From Microvirga lotononidis (lineage in GTDB: Bacteria; Pseudomonadota; Alphaproteobacteria; Rhizobiales; Beijerinckiaceae), in NCBI RefSeq assembly GCF_034627025.1, contig NZ_CP141048.1, positions 1,872,001-1,936,000 on the forward strand: DNA of 64,000 bases, written 5' to 3'. The first letter of the stretch is position 1; every line of letters begins with the position of its first letter. Made by a program: the position numbers and the translations under genes. Shown here one piece after another: positions 1 through 8,041 of this stretch. The notes under the pieces are model-generated. The model made no database searches and was not told where the DNA came from. It saw only the letters and a list, made by a program, of their open reading frames with translations.

Positions 1-1057
1 CCGGTTCGGGGGTGACGAATTCGCCATCCTTCAGACGGGCATCCGGCGGCCCGAGGAATGCGCCGCGCTCGCCTCGCGCATCGTCGAGGCGTTGCGCGAG
101 CCGTTCAGCGTCAACGGGCAGGAGCTTTTCATCGGCACCAGCATCGGCATCGCGCTGGCTCAGAAAAACGTGACCCCGAGCCAGATCCTGAAGCATGCCG
201 ATATGGCGCTCTATCATGCCAAGGCCGATGGACGGGGCACGTTCCGCTTCTTCGAGCCCGACATGGACGAGCAGCTTCAGGCGCGCCGCGCCCTCGAGGT
301 CGATCTGCGCAAGGCGATGAGCAACGGCGAATTCGAGCTGTTCTATCAGCCGCAGATCAACATCCAGAAAAACGAGATCGGCGGCTTTGAGGCTCTCCTG
401 CGCTGGCACCATCCCGAGAGAGGCTTCGTCCCGCCCGCGGAGTTCATCCCGGTCATCGAAGATACCGGCCTCATCTCGCCCCTGGGCGACTGGATCATCG
501 AGCAGGCCTGCAAGGAGGCCGCCACCTGGCCCGGCGAGATGCATGTGGCCGTCAATCTCTCGCCGATCCAGTTCCGCAACCGCGGTCTCGTGCAGAGCGT
601 CAGCAATGCCCTGGCGTCGTCCGGGCTCTCTCCGCAACGGCTGGAGCTGGAGATCACCGAGTCGGTCCTTCTGCAGGACAACGAGATGACCGTGTCCACG
701 CTCCATCAGCTGCGGCGGCTCGGCGTGCGCATCGCGATGGACGATTTCGGAACCGGCTACTCGTCCCTGAGCTACCTTCGCAGCTTTCCGTTCGACAAGA
801 TCAAGATCGATCAGTCCTTCGTGCGGGAAATGTCCCAGCGGGCGGATTGCCTGGCGATCGTGCAGTCGGTCGCCAATCTGGGCTCGAGCCTCGGCATGCC
901 GACCGTGGCCGAGGGCATCGAGACGGAGGACCAGCTGCGCCAGGTCCAGGCGGCGGGATGCACCGATGCCCAAGGCTATTATTTCGGACGGCCCAAGCCG
1001 GCTCGGGAGCTCGTCCATACCCTGGCGGCCCTCCGGCACAAGGTTCAGGTCGCGTGA
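1..1057 (+). CDS. GGDEF-EAL cyclic-di-GMP protein (5' truncated by window edge)
   Basis: This is the C-terminal part of a two-domain cyclic-di-GMP enzyme; reading frame 2 is open from the first base and the gene starts upstream of the window. The first visible residues are RFGGDEFAIL, the intact GGDEF active-site loop of a diguanylate cyclase. A complete EAL phosphodiesterase domain follows: the E-A-L triplet in GFEALLRW (389-397), the N in AVNLSP, the E in LEITES and the DDFGTGYSSL loop are all present, so the EAL half looks catalytically competent. The sensory N-terminus cannot be seen. The balance between synthesis and breakdown of c-di-GMP is not decidable from sequence. It is followed by a 94-base gap and an unrelated acetyltransferase gene. 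Confidence 0.95.
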   Translation, partial: RFGGDEFAILQTGIRRPEECAALASRIVEALREPFSVNGQELFIGTSIGIALAQKNVTPSQILKHADMALYHAKADGRGTFRFFEPDMDEQLQARRALEVDLRKAMSNGEFELFYQPQINIQKNEIGGFEALLRWHHPERGFVPPAEFIPVIEDTGLISPLGDWIIEQACKEAATWPGEMHVAVNLSPIQFRNRGLVQSVSNALASSGLSPQRLELEITESVLLQDNEMTVSTLHQLRRLGVRIAMDDFGTGYSSLSYLRSFPFDKIKIDQSFVREMSQRADCLAIVQSVANLGSSLGMPTVAEGIETEDQLRQVQAAGCTDAQGYYFGRPKPARELVHTLAALRHKVQVA

Positions 1058-1151
1058 CCGGAACACACGCGAGCGTTCGATAGTCTAGTCTATAGGCGGG
1101 CTTGTTCGTGACCGCCTCGATCGTGCTAACCTTGTCAAAACGAGGGGCAGC

Positions 1152-1778
1152 ATGACGAACTTCTTCCAGGGCCCACTGCAAGGGATCCCCCTATCGGAAC
1201 AAGTCACCAATCCGCATATCGTCGTCGGACGCTACAGCTATTACGCGGGCTATTACCACGGCCATTCCTTCGACCGATGCGCACGTTACCTGCTGGCCGA
1301 CGAGCCGGAGGCCGACAAGCTGATCATCGGCAGCTTCTGCTCCATCGCGACCGGCGTGACGTTCGTGATGCACGGAAACCAGGGGCATCGGCGCGATTGG
1401 GTTTCCACCTTCCCGTTCTTCTACATGAACAAGGACGGAGCCTTCGGAAGCCCCCCGGATCCGTTCATTCCGGCCGGCGACACGGTGGTGGGCAACGATG
1501 TCTGGATCGGGACCGAGGCCATGATCATGCCGGGCGTGCGAATCGGCCACGGCGCCATCGTAGGAAGCCGGGCCGTGGTCACCCGGGACGTCGAGCCCTA
1601 TACGGTCGTGACCGGCAATCCCGCGCGTCCCGGCCGCAAACGCTTCTCCGACGAGGAGATCGCCATGCTGCTCGAAATGGCCTGGTGGGACTGGCCTGTC
1701 GAGCAGATCCGAGACGCCATGCCGCTTCTGTGCTCGTCCGACATCGAAGGGCTTTACCGCTCCTGGCAGGATCGATGA
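1152..1778 (+). CDS. CatB/Vat-type xenobiotic O-acetyltransferase (hexapeptide repeat)
   Basis: A 208-residue left-handed beta-helix acetyltransferase of the xenobiotic acetyltransferase (XAT) group, which use acetyl-CoA to acetylate hydroxyls on compounds such as chloramphenicol or streptogramins. Visible features are the family's N-terminal [14 protein letters not shown] segment, the [10 protein letters not shown] loop that in the family carries the catalytic His, and hexapeptide repeats ([23 protein letters not shown]) ending in [10 protein letters not shown]. Length matches the family. The substrate cannot be read from sequence: chromosomal members are often not resistance determinants, so a role in sugar or cell-surface acetylation is equally possible. 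No operon partner. Confidence 0.85.
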   Translation: MTNFFQGPLQGIPLSEQVTNPHIVVGRYSYYAGYYHGHSFDRCARYLLADEPEADKLIIGSFCSIATGVTFVMHGNQGHRRDWVSTFPFFYMNKDGAFGSPPDPFIPAGDTVVGNDVWIGTEAMIMPGVRIGHGAIVGSRAVVTRDVEPYTVVTGNPARPGRKRFSDEEIAMLLEMAWWDWPVEQIRDAMPLLCSSDIEGLYRSWQDR

Positions 1779-1916
1779 CGAGCGCCGAATGGAACCGACG
1801 CCATAAGAGAAAATACCTTCTCACTCTTTGCCCGTCCGGTTGTCCTATGTTACGCAGGATCAATCTGCCGGAACGTTAAGCAGACAGCACGACCAGGATC
1901 AGCGGGAGCAGGATTG

Positions 1917-2303
1917 ATGAAGACCTACTGCGAATTCACGTTCGAGGCCGCGCATTCGGTGGCTCCCTATTCCGGGCTGCATGGGCATACCTTCATCGTC
2001 AAGCTCACCTTCGGCGGCGCCGTCGACGAGATCTACGGCTGGCCGGTCAACCTCTACGAGGTCGAGAATTACATCAAGGAAATCAAGGGCGAGCACGGAT
2101 CGGGCCTGGATCACGGCAATCTCGATCTCAATCCCGAGATCGGCATCGCCTCGCTCGAGAACGTGACGACCTATATCTGGCGGCTGGTGAAGAACCGCTT
2201 CCCGAACCTCGAAGAGGTCGAGCTCAGGCGCGGCATGCCCGGCTCCACGGAAGGCTGCATCTATCGTGGCGAAACGGCGGGCAGCAGCAGCCTCGCCGCC
2301 TGA
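1917..2303 (+). CDS. 6-pyruvoyl-tetrahydropterin synthase/QueD-like protein lacking the catalytic Cys
   Basis: A 128-residue protein of the PTPS/QueD fold, the family that makes 6-carboxytetrahydropterin for queuosine or related pterins. Zinc-ligand histidines are present in FEAAHS and in LHGHTF, and GLDHGNL keeps the usual Asp-His pair. In classical QueD the segment between the first His and LHGH contains a catalytic Cys (KCxxLHGH); here it reads HSVAPYSGLHGH and has neither Cys nor the Glu used by PTPS-III. The fold assignment is firm, but the exact reaction is uncertain. ATG at 1917 is preceded by a purine-rich AGCGGGAGCAGG; a TTG directly upstream (1914) is possible. A strong hairpin terminator follows. 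Confidence 0.8.
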   Translation: MKTYCEFTFEAAHSVAPYSGLHGHTFIVKLTFGGAVDEIYGWPVNLYEVENYIKEIKGEHGSGLDHGNLDLNPEIGIASLENVTTYIWRLVKNRFPNLEEVELRRGMPGSTEGCIYRGETAGSSSLAA

Positions 2304-2326
2304 CACGGGTCTCCAAATTCCATAAC

Positions 2327-2356
2327 GAAAGAGCCGCCCCTGAGGGCGGCTCTTTC
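2327..2356 (+). terminator. Rho-independent terminator after the QueD-like gene
   Basis: GAAAGAGCCGCC pairs perfectly with GGCGGCTCTTTC across a short loop, 24 bases after the stop codon. The stem ends in TTTC, so termination is likely on the + strand; with the A-rich upstream arm it may work in both directions. Confidence 0.75.
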
Positions 2357-2409
2357 AGTGTCGATGATAATTCCACGCCAGTGGAATCGTCTCTTTTCTC
2401 TGCTTAGAC

Positions 2410-2453
2410 GCATTTTCTGGCGGTGAACCGGACCCACTTCACCGAAAAATTGC
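2410..2453. repeat. Dispersed Hyphomicrobiales palindromic repeat (type A)
   Basis: An imperfect inverted repeat: GCATTTTCTGGCGGTGAA pairs with TTCACCGAAAAATTGC around a GACCCAC-like centre. The motif 'gaccggacccacttc' is typical of short palindromes scattered in intergenic regions of this order. It lies between the QueD-like terminator and the 3' end of the MipA-like gene. Confidence 0.55.
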
Positions 2454-2454
2454 T

Positions 2455-3273
2455 CTAGGGCGTGTAGCCGAACGAATACGACACCGTCAGTCCGGCGCCG
2501 AACTGATTCTCCGAGCCGAACTGCTTGACGATCGGGCTGTCGGCCGCGTCTCCGACCAGACGCTTGTAAGTCACGAAGGCGGTGGTCGACCATTGCGGGG
2601 ACCATTCGTAGCTGATGGCGCCCGTGACACCCACCGACGTGACGCCGCCGGACGGCCGATAGGGGGTGACCTGGCCGTTCAGCGCCGCCTCGACGGGCGT
2701 CACGCCGAAATAGGTCTGCATGAACTCGCTGTCGCCGAGGGCGAGGCGGGGTCCGACCGAAACCGTGAAGGCCCCGAAGCGCTGGACCGCATCGAGGCCG
2801 AAATCAGCCACGAAGCCCTCGTGCCCGCCGAAGCCGCGCCGGATCTCGGCACGGGCCCGCAGGAACTCGAGCGGCCAGTATTCCACGAAGACGCCGGGCT
2901 CCACCGCCCAGTCGATCTTCTCGAGGCCGAAGAGCTCCCGGTTGTCCTGATAGTAGCGCCCGCCCACGAAACGCCCCACGACGCCGACGCGGACGGCGGA
3001 ATCCTCCAGGAACGAGAAGCTCAGGCCGTCGTCGGGAGCGCTGAACCGCTCGACCGTTCCGGCCCGGCGGAAGCTCAAGGACGGATAGCCGATGAAGCTG
3101 TAATCGTCCGAACCCGGATAGGACGGTCCGACCCGCAGATTGCCTTTCACGGTGACGATCCAGCCCGTGGATTGCTGCATCGGCTCGGGCGAAAAGATCA
3201 GATCGGCCGCCTGAGCCATGGTCGTGCCCGCCATGAAGGCGGCGAGGACGGCGAAGGATGGGGCTGCGCGCAT
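2455..3273 (-). CDS. MipA/OmpV family outer-membrane protein
   Basis: A 272-residue exported beta-barrel protein of the MipA/OmpV family (MltA-interacting protein, adaptor-like or porin-like role in the outer membrane). The N-terminus MRAAPSFAVLAAFMAGTTMA is a signal peptide with cleavage expected after AQA. The mature part has the alternating aromatic and charged strands of the family, for example VGPSYPGSDDY near the start, and ends in the barrel-like terminal strand AGLTVSYSFGYTP. I chose the ATG at 3273 because GGAAGAG sits at good distance; the ATG at 3297 has no such site and would place eight residues before the signal peptide. Monocistronic by position. Confidence 0.85.
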   Translation of the reverse strand: MRAAPSFAVLAAFMAGTTMAQAADLIFSPEPMQQSTGWIVTVKGNLRVGPSYPGSDDYSFIGYPSLSFRRAGTVERFSAPDDGLSFSFLEDSAVRVGVVGRFVGGRYYQDNRELFGLEKIDWAVEPGVFVEYWPLEFLRARAEIRRGFGGHEGFVADFGLDAVQRFGAFTVSVGPRLALGDSEFMQTYFGVTPVEAALNGQVTPYRPSGGVTSVGVTGAISYEWSPQWSTTAFVTYKRLVGDAADSPIVKQFGSENQFGAGLTVSYSFGYTP

Positions 3274-3436
3274 GACTCTTCCGATTGCAAGTTCCATCCT
3301 GCCGTCGTGGCCGTAAAAGGACGTAAGGTCAAGCCTCGGCTTGGGCTATGGTTTCATGTTCGTGACAGGCCGAGGGAAGAACTTTCGTCCATTTGAGCGG
3401 TTGAGCGAAAGACAGAATGTTGCAAGGGAGAAATTC

Positions 3437-3640
3437 TTGTCCGTCTTCAGCGCCAGCAGCCGTCCGCGCCCGGATGAATTCTATCCCAAGCCGCCGCCGA
3501 CCGAGCCGCTTCCCGGCATCCCGACACCGCCCGAGACGCCCCAGCCCGTTCTCCCCAGCGCCCCGTCTCCTCTGCCCGAGCAGCCGCCGGAACCCGAAAA
3601 GCCGATCACCCATCCGATGCCGCCGCCCGAGGTTCCGTAA
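3437..3640 (+). CDS. Small proline-rich hypothetical protein
   Basis: A 67-residue protein made almost entirely of proline, glutamate and serine after a short head (SVFSASSRPRPDEFYPK). I place the start at TTG 3437, where AAGGGAG lies 7 bases upstream; an in-frame TTG at 3341 has no such site. Extended PxxP/EPxP stretches suggest a disordered or wall-spanning linker, but there is no signal peptide. Similar tiny Pro-rich proteins are annotated as hypothetical in related genomes. It may still be a non-coding frame, because high-GC DNA readily gives Pro-rich frames. Confidence 0.4.
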   Translation: MSVFSASSRPRPDEFYPKPPPTEPLPGIPTPPETPQPVLPSAPSPLPEQPPEPEKPITHPMPPPEVP

Positions 3641-3671
3641 GGGCTGATTCGGAGACGCGCCTGCGGCCTGT

Positions 3672-4220
3672 TCAGGCGCCCTCGACGCGGAGGTTGTTCT
3701 GCACATGGACGACGCCGGAGGCCAGCTCCGCCAGGTCTTCGGCCCGGCGCTTCAGGCCGCGGCTCGAAACGGTTCCTGCGAGCGTGACCTCGCCGTCCTT
3801 CACCAGCACCTCGACGTTCGACGCATCGATGAACGGATCGTCCGTCAGGCGCTCGCACACATCCTCGTGGATCCGCTCGTCCGAGCGCTTGTAACCCTTG
3901 GGCCCGCGTCCGCGATGAGCGCCGGCGGGGCGCCCTTCGTCCCGGCCGGATCGAAGTTCGGGATCGTTCGGATCGCGCGAACCGAAGGCGCCCAAGCCCG
4001 AGCGATCGCGGCTGTAACCCGGGTCGAAGCCTTCGTCGTCCGGAGGCCCGCCTCTGCCATCGTCGATCACGCCGCCGGAAAAATCGTCGGCATCGCCACC
4101 GTAGCCACCCGGATACTCCCGCCCCTCGCCGCGAAAGCCGACGGCGCCGCGCGGCGGCACGTCACCATAGCCGTTGTCGTCGTTGAAAGGGTTCCGATTT
4201 CTGCGGCGGACATCTACCAT
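3672..4220 (-). CDS. BON-domain protein with glycine/arginine-rich N-terminus
   Basis: A 182-residue protein. Residues 1-105 are low-complexity, rich in Gly, Asp, Arg and Pro (for example GYGDVPPRGAVGFRGEGR). Residues about 112-182 form a BON domain: YKRSDERIHEDVCERL, then FIDASNVEVLVKDGEVTLAGTV and ending VVHVQNNLRV. BON domains bind membranes or partner proteins and often occur in stress-protective envelope proteins, but no signal peptide is visible here. The start at 4220 is supported by GGGAGCAGAACG before the ATG. A longer in-frame extension upstream would run through the oppositely oriented HNH gene and is rejected. Confidence 0.8.
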   Translation of the reverse strand: MVDVRRRNRNPFNDDNGYGDVPPRGAVGFRGEGREYPGGYGGDADDFSGGVIDDGRGGPPDDEGFDPGYSRDRSGLGAFGSRDPNDPELRSGRDEGRPAGAHRGRGPKGYKRSDERIHEDVCERLTDDPFIDASNVEVLVKDGEVTLAGTVSSRGLKRRAEDLAELASGVVHVQNNLRVEGA

Positions 4221-4301
4221 CGTTCTGCTCCCGACCATTCGCAGGAGCAACCACCCCGCTTCCCTCCGGTTCCACATAAAAGGAGCGCAGGTTTTTCCGG
4301 C

Positions 4302-4583
4302 ATGAAAGCAGCTCGGCGCATCGCATTCTTCAACGACATCTTCGCCCGCGACCAGGGGCGCTGCGTCTATTGCGGCATTCCCGCGAGGCGCCCGGGACGC
4401 GGCGTCAAGCGCGCTCCCGATCTCGCGACCCTCGATCACGTGACGCCCAAATCGGCCGGAGGTCCCCTCGACCGCGACAACATCGTGCTGGCATGCGCCG
4501 CCTGCAACAACGAGCGCGGCACCATGGACGCACAGGCGTTCAGGGACTTGAAGGCGCGGCAGGCGAAGCGACAGGAGCTTTGA
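4302..4583 (+). CDS. Small HNH endonuclease
   Basis: A 93-residue stand-alone HNH nuclease domain. It has the zinc-binding CVYCG near residue 22, the catalytic core DHVTPKSAGG with the first His, then DRDNIVLACAACNNERG carrying the Asn and second CxxC. This is the 'HNH endonuclease' type common on alphaproteobacterial chromosomes with unknown physiological target; it may nick DNA or serve in repair or in defence. ATG 4302 starts right after a purine stretch (AAAAGGAGCGCAGG, 4278-4291) that is a good ribosome-binding site, although slightly far. Divergent from the BON gene. Confidence 0.85.
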   Translation: MKAARRIAFFNDIFARDQGRCVYCGIPARRPGRGVKRAPDLATLDHVTPKSAGGPLDRDNIVLACAACNNERGTMDAQAFRDLKARQAKRQEL

Positions 4584-4653
4584 AGCCGCACGGCGTGGAA
4601 CAGGTCCGTCCGTCCCGACGTTCGACAGCCGGAAGCGTCACGGCTACAGGACA

Positions 4654-4839
4654 ATGTCGATGAACATCGAGGATCAGGTACGCGAGGCCATCGTGGCCGA
4701 GCTGAAGCGCCAGTCGGAGGCGGGCGAGCAAGGCCTTCGCGTCACGTCGGGCGAAGCCGAGACGATCACCATCGAAGGTCGCGTCAACCTCGATGAGCTG
4801 ACGATGGCGGTGGTGGGCTCTCTGGCCGGCGGCCCCTGA
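4654..4839 (+). CDS. Small hypothetical protein
   Basis: A 61-residue acidic protein, with no recognised domain: an amphipathic N-terminal helix (NIEDQVREAIVAELKRQ) followed by a short beta-like part (ETITIEGRVNLDEL) and a small hydrophobic end (MAVVGSLAGGP). AGGA precedes the first ATG by only two bases, so the second in-frame ATG (4660) may be the true start. Ends 4 bases before the converging patatin gene. Good codon structure and placement support a real gene; function unknown. Confidence 0.55.
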   Translation: MSMNIEDQVREAIVAELKRQSEAGEQGLRVTSGEAETITIEGRVNLDELTMAVVGSLAGGP

Positions 4840-4843
4840 GCCT

Positions 4844-5944
4844 TCAGGCCCCCGCCGCCGCGCCGAGCTGCGCCGACATTGCCTCCTGGTGCGGATCCAG
4901 GGCGAGATAGCGCAGCCTCCGCCGTTCCTTCGGTGCCCCGTCCAGGAGCGACAGGCTCATGTCCATGTCGCGCGTTCCGGCCGCCCAACGGTCGCGGATC
5001 GAGGAGGGCGAGTAGTCGAAGGCCTTGCCCGCGCGCTCGTCGCTTCCCGCGTAATAGGCCATGTGCAGCAGCGTGGCCTTGGGGCCGTCCGGCTCCCATC
5101 GGTCGCGCAGGGCATATTCCCGCTGGAGCGCCCTCAGGGTTCGCCGCGTGGAGCTGGCGAAGATGAGATCGTTCGCCCGTTCCGCCGTCGAATCGAGCGA
5201 TGCCGGCCGGGAAGCCTGCAGGTTGAAGAGCTCGACCGCGATGCAGGTGAAATCCTGCCCCATGGGTTCGGCGAACGGCACGTCGAGGGGCAGATTGTTG
5301 GCGTAGCCCGGATCGCACAGCAGGCGGCCGCCGATCTCCACCGGCGGGAAGATCGGCGTGATCGCGGCGCTTGCCAGGAAGTGCTCGGGCGTGAGCGTGT
5401 CGCGGGTGGTGTCGAACAGGACTTCGTCGCCGGATTCCAGATCGACGCAGACGACGGCGAGCCTGATGGCGCCCCGGTTCAGGCGGTCGAAATCGATGAG
5501 CCGCTCCAGCGTCCGCCGCAGCGGCGCATGGTCGTAAAGCGCCACATCGTCCGGCATCCAGGGCAGCATGGACAGCATGCCGGGAAACCGATGGCCGAAC
5601 AGCCCCGGCCGTCCGAACAGAAGCGCCGTGATCGTGTGAAGCTCATTGTAGGTGTGCCGGATCCGCGTGCCGCGTCCCAGCCGGCCCGGCGAGTGGATCA
5701 TCGCTTCGTCCCAGAAGGCTCTGAGCCGTTCCAGGCGATCCTCGGGCGCGTTCCCGGCGATGATCGCACCCATGACCGCCCCGATGGATCCGCCGACGAT
5801 CCATTGCGGCTCGATGGCCTGCCGCAGAAGCGGCTCGTAGGCCCCGGCGAGATAGGAGCCGAGCGCATTGCCGCCGCCGAGCACCAGGACGAGCGGCTGT
5901 TCCTTGCCCAATCTCGCTCGACCGGATTTCGACGGAGGGTTCAT
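4844..5944 (-). CDS. Patatin-like phospholipase family protein
   Basis: A 366-residue cytosolic patatin-family lipid acyl hydrolase. The oxyanion loop GGGNALGSY, the nucleophile elbow GGSIGA (serine in G-x-S-x-G) and the catalytic Asp in CDPGYANNLP are all present in the correct order, so the Ser-Asp dyad is intact. The rest fits the family's C-terminal helical part. No signal peptide or transmembrane segment is visible. Start ATG 5944 follows AAGGCG. The frame remains open far upstream (to 6769) but that part lies antisense to a dienelactone hydrolase and lacks family similarity. Converges tail to tail with the small gene at 4654. Confidence 0.88.
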   Translation of the reverse strand: MNPPSKSGRARLGKEQPLVLVLGGGNALGSYLAGAYEPLLRQAIEPQWIVGGSIGAVMGAIIAGNAPEDRLERLRAFWDEAMIHSPGRLGRGTRIRHTYNELHTITALLFGRPGLFGHRFPGMLSMLPWMPDDVALYDHAPLRRTLERLIDFDRLNRGAIRLAVVCVDLESGDEVLFDTTRDTLTPEHFLASAAITPIFPPVEIGGRLLCDPGYANNLPLDVPFAEPMGQDFTCIAVELFNLQASRPASLDSTAERANDLIFASSTRRTLRALQREYALRDRWEPDGPKATLLHMAYYAGSDERAGKAFDYSPSSIRDRWAAGTRDMDMSLSLLDGAPKERRRLRYLALDPHQEAMSAQLGAAAGA

Positions 5945-6079
5945 CGGAAACGCCTTGGCAAATCGGCGCAGGCCGCCAGGTTTGAAGAAACGTCCCCATG
6001 CGGGCATAGGAGACGGCAGGAAACGCTCGCCTCCGACGAGGGTTCCGGGCACAGGCAGAGCAGATGCGAGGAGACGACC

Positions 6080-6811
6080 GTGGCGAAGCAGGACATTTCC
6101 ATCCGGACTGAAGACGGAACCGCCAAGGCGGGGCTGTTCCACCCCAGCCAGCGTTCGACGGCAGGCGTCATCCTCTACATGGATGCGTTCGGACCCCGAC
6201 CCGCGCTCGATGCGATGGCCGAGCGTCTCGCGGGCGAGGGCTACCTGGTTCTCGTTCCCGATCTCTTCTACCGCTTCGGCGATTACGGCCCCCTCGATGC
6301 CAAGACGGCCTTCTCGGTGGAGCCGACCCGCAGCGTCTTGAGGGGCATGGTCGAGGGAACGACCCAGGACATGACCCGCCGGGACTCGGCCGCGTTCATT
6401 GCCGCTTTGACGGAGGCCGGCGCCACGGGCCGGATCGGCACGGTCGGCTATTGCATGGGCGGAGGCCGCGCCATCCATGCGGCTGCCGCCTATCCGGACC
6501 GCGTTGCCGCCGCGGCGAGCTTCCACGGCGGTCGCCTCGCGAGCGATGCGCCCGACAGCCCGCACCGTCACGTGGCGACGATCAAGGGCCGCGTCTATGT
6601 CGGCAGCGCCGGCGTCGACGGCAGTTTCCCGCCCGAACAATCGGCCCTTCTGGCAGAGGCGTTGCGGCGGGCCGAGATCGATCACATCATCGAAAACTAT
6701 GTCGGCATGGCGCATGGCTGGACCGTGTCGGACCACGGCGTCTATGACGAGCGCGGCGCCGAGCGGCACTGGAAGCGGCTGCTCACCTTCTTCGACGAGA
6801 CGTTGCGGTAA
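6080..6811 (+). CDS. Dienelactone hydrolase family protein
   Basis: A 243-residue alpha/beta hydrolase of the dienelactone hydrolase family. The nucleophile is a cysteine in GYCMGGGRA, as in true dienelactone hydrolases (chlorocatechol/catechol lactone breakdown), with Asp in SAGVDGSFP and His in MAHGWTV completing the triad. Such enzymes open lactones or act as broad esterases; the substrate here is unknown. The start is a GTG at 6080 with GAGGAG seven bases upstream; no better ATG exists in frame. The frame extends upstream antisense to the patatin gene and that extension is not coding. Converges with the HxlR regulator 4 bases downstream. Confidence 0.88.
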   Translation: MAKQDISIRTEDGTAKAGLFHPSQRSTAGVILYMDAFGPRPALDAMAERLAGEGYLVLVPDLFYRFGDYGPLDAKTAFSVEPTRSVLRGMVEGTTQDMTRRDSAAFIAALTEAGATGRIGTVGYCMGGGRAIHAAAAYPDRVAAAASFHGGRLASDAPDSPHRHVATIKGRVYVGSAGVDGSFPPEQSALLAEALRRAEIDHIIENYVGMAHGWTVSDHGVYDERGAERHWKRLLTFFDETLR

Positions 6812-6815
6812 GTTC

Positions 6816-7517
6816 TTACACGGGCTTCGGCGCCTTCGACGGGAGCGGGAACAGGCTCATGAAGCGAAGCGCGAGGGCGCGGTCGCCCTCGACCTGCAGA
6901 ACGCCCGCCTGTTCCAGCGTGTCCAGGGGCTGGCCGCCATAGATCGCGCCGGCGAGCACCGGCGGGGGACCCGCCAAGGTCACATCCACCGAGTCGAGCG
7001 GTGCGCGGGTGATCCCGATCCGTCCGTCCGCGACCTGGGCAACGAAGGTGTCCTCGCCGATGCGGAAGCCGATTCGCGCATCGAGACCCTCGGCACGCTT
7101 CGCGTCGAACATCGTCCTCATGGACAGCACCAGGGAGGCGGTGCTGAACGGCAGGGTCGGATCGTGCGACGGGGAGCGGGCGGCCCAGCGGCCCATGGCC
7201 TGGAAGATCGGCTCGCTTTCGTAGCCCCATTCCGTCAGCTCGTAGACCTGCGTGGCGGCTGGCGGGGGCAGCTTGCGCCGCACCAGGATTCCTGCGGCTT
7301 CGAGTCCTTCGAGGCGCTGCGTCAGAACATTGGCACTGATTCCGGGCAGGCTCTCGCGCAGGTCGCTGAAGCGCTTCGGCCCCAGCATGAGCTCGCGCAT
7401 CACCAGAAGGGCCCAGCGCTCGCCGACGAGATCGAGCGCGTGAGCGGTCGCGCAGGCGTCCTCGTAATGACGCTTGGAGCGGCCTTCCGATTTATCAGTT
7501 ATTTTTTCTAACTTCAT
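6816..7517 (-). CDS. HxlR-family regulator with C-terminal SCP2-like domain
   Basis: A 233-residue transcription factor. Residues about 20-110 form the HxlR winged helix (ACATAHALDLVGERWALLVMREL, then RFSDLRESLPGISANVLTQRL). Residues about 125-225 resemble the sterol-carrier SCP2 ligand pocket seen in a subset of HxlR proteins, so it may sense a lipid-like or hydrophobic ligand. It is divergent from the VOC/SRPBCC/VOC operon, its likely target. The ATG follows an AT-rich palindrome directly and no Shine-Dalgarno sequence is seen, so the mRNA may be leaderless or very short-leadered. Confidence 0.88.
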   Translation of the reverse strand: MKLEKITDKSEGRSKRHYEDACATAHALDLVGERWALLVMRELMLGPKRFSDLRESLPGISANVLTQRLEGLEAAGILVRRKLPPPAATQVYELTEWGYESEPIFQAMGRWAARSPSHDPTLPFSTASLVLSMRTMFDAKRAEGLDARIGFRIGEDTFVAQVADGRIGITRAPLDSVDVTLAGPPPVLAGAIYGGQPLDTLEQAGVLQVEGDRALALRFMSLFPLPSKAPKPV

Positions 7518-7535
7518 AGTTGCTATTTATAACTA
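7517..7535. promoter_or_regulatory. Candidate HxlR operator palindrome
   Basis: TAGTT-(9)-AACTA lies in the only strongly AT-rich stretch of the divergent intergenic region between the HxlR regulator and the VOC operon, touching the regulator's ATG. Its spacing fits a dimeric winged-helix regulator. It would let the protein repress both its own gene and the operon at 7581. Inferred from position and symmetry only. Confidence 0.5.
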
Positions 7536-7580
7536 AACGTGGAATCACTGTCAAACCACAAGCCAAGAGGGAGCGGCCCC

Positions 7581-8012
7581 ATGTCCAAACTGATCTTCGT
7601 GAACCTGCCCGTCAGCGACCTGTCCAAGTCCATCGCCTTCTACGAGGCCCTGGGGGCGGTGAAGAACGAGCAGTTCACCGACCACACGGCCGCCTGCATG
7701 GTCTTCTCCGAGACCATCCATGCGATGCTGCTGACGCACGACAAGTTCCGCCAGTTCACACCGAAAAAGATCGCCGATGCCAAGGACAGCACCGAGGTGC
7801 TGATCTGCCTGTCCGCCGATAGCCGCGACGAGGTCGACGCGACCCTTGCCAAGGCCGCGGCCGCAGGAGGCACGGTCGATCCCGGCCCGAAGCAGGATTA
7901 CGGCTTCATGTATGGCCGCAGCTTCGAGGATCCCGACGGGCATATCTGGGAAGTGATGTGGATGGATCTCGCGGCCGCCAAGGAGGCCATGAGCGCACCC
8001 GCCGTGGCCTAG
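7581..8012 (+). CDS. VOC (glyoxalase/bleomycin resistance) family protein
   Basis: A 143-residue vicinal-oxygen-chelate fold protein. It begins KLIFVNLPVSDLSKSIAFYEALG, the first beta-alpha-beta-beta-beta unit, and ends SFEDPDGHIWEVMWMD, with the His and Glu of the usual metal site. This subgroup resembles the extradiol-dioxygenase-like or lactoylglutathione-lyase-like proteins of unknown substrate. ATG 7581 has GAGGGAG eight bases upstream. First gene of a three-gene operon (with SRPBCC at 8042 and VOC at 8543) divergent from and probably controlled by the HxlR regulator. Confidence 0.88.
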   Translation: MSKLIFVNLPVSDLSKSIAFYEALGAVKNEQFTDHTAACMVFSETIHAMLLTHDKFRQFTPKKIADAKDSTEVLICLSADSRDEVDATLAKAAAAGGTVDPGPKQDYGFMYGRSFEDPDGHIWEVMWMDLAAAKEAMSAPAVA

Positions 8013-8041
8013 GCTCACACAGTTCAAGGGGAGAGAAGACG

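Noticed and set aside
1779..1916. A preQ1 riboswitch before the QueD-like gene.
   Set aside because: No preQ1-type pseudoknot or conserved motif is visible in the 138 bases.
3705..4301. Upstream extension of the HNH gene on the + strand.
   Set aside because: It is antisense to the BON gene and has no similarity; the ATG at 4302 starts a complete HNH domain.
5945..6769. Upstream extension of the patatin gene on the minus strand.
   Set aside because: It lies antisense to the dienelactone hydrolase, and patatin similarity starts only at 5944 where a ribosome-binding site exists.
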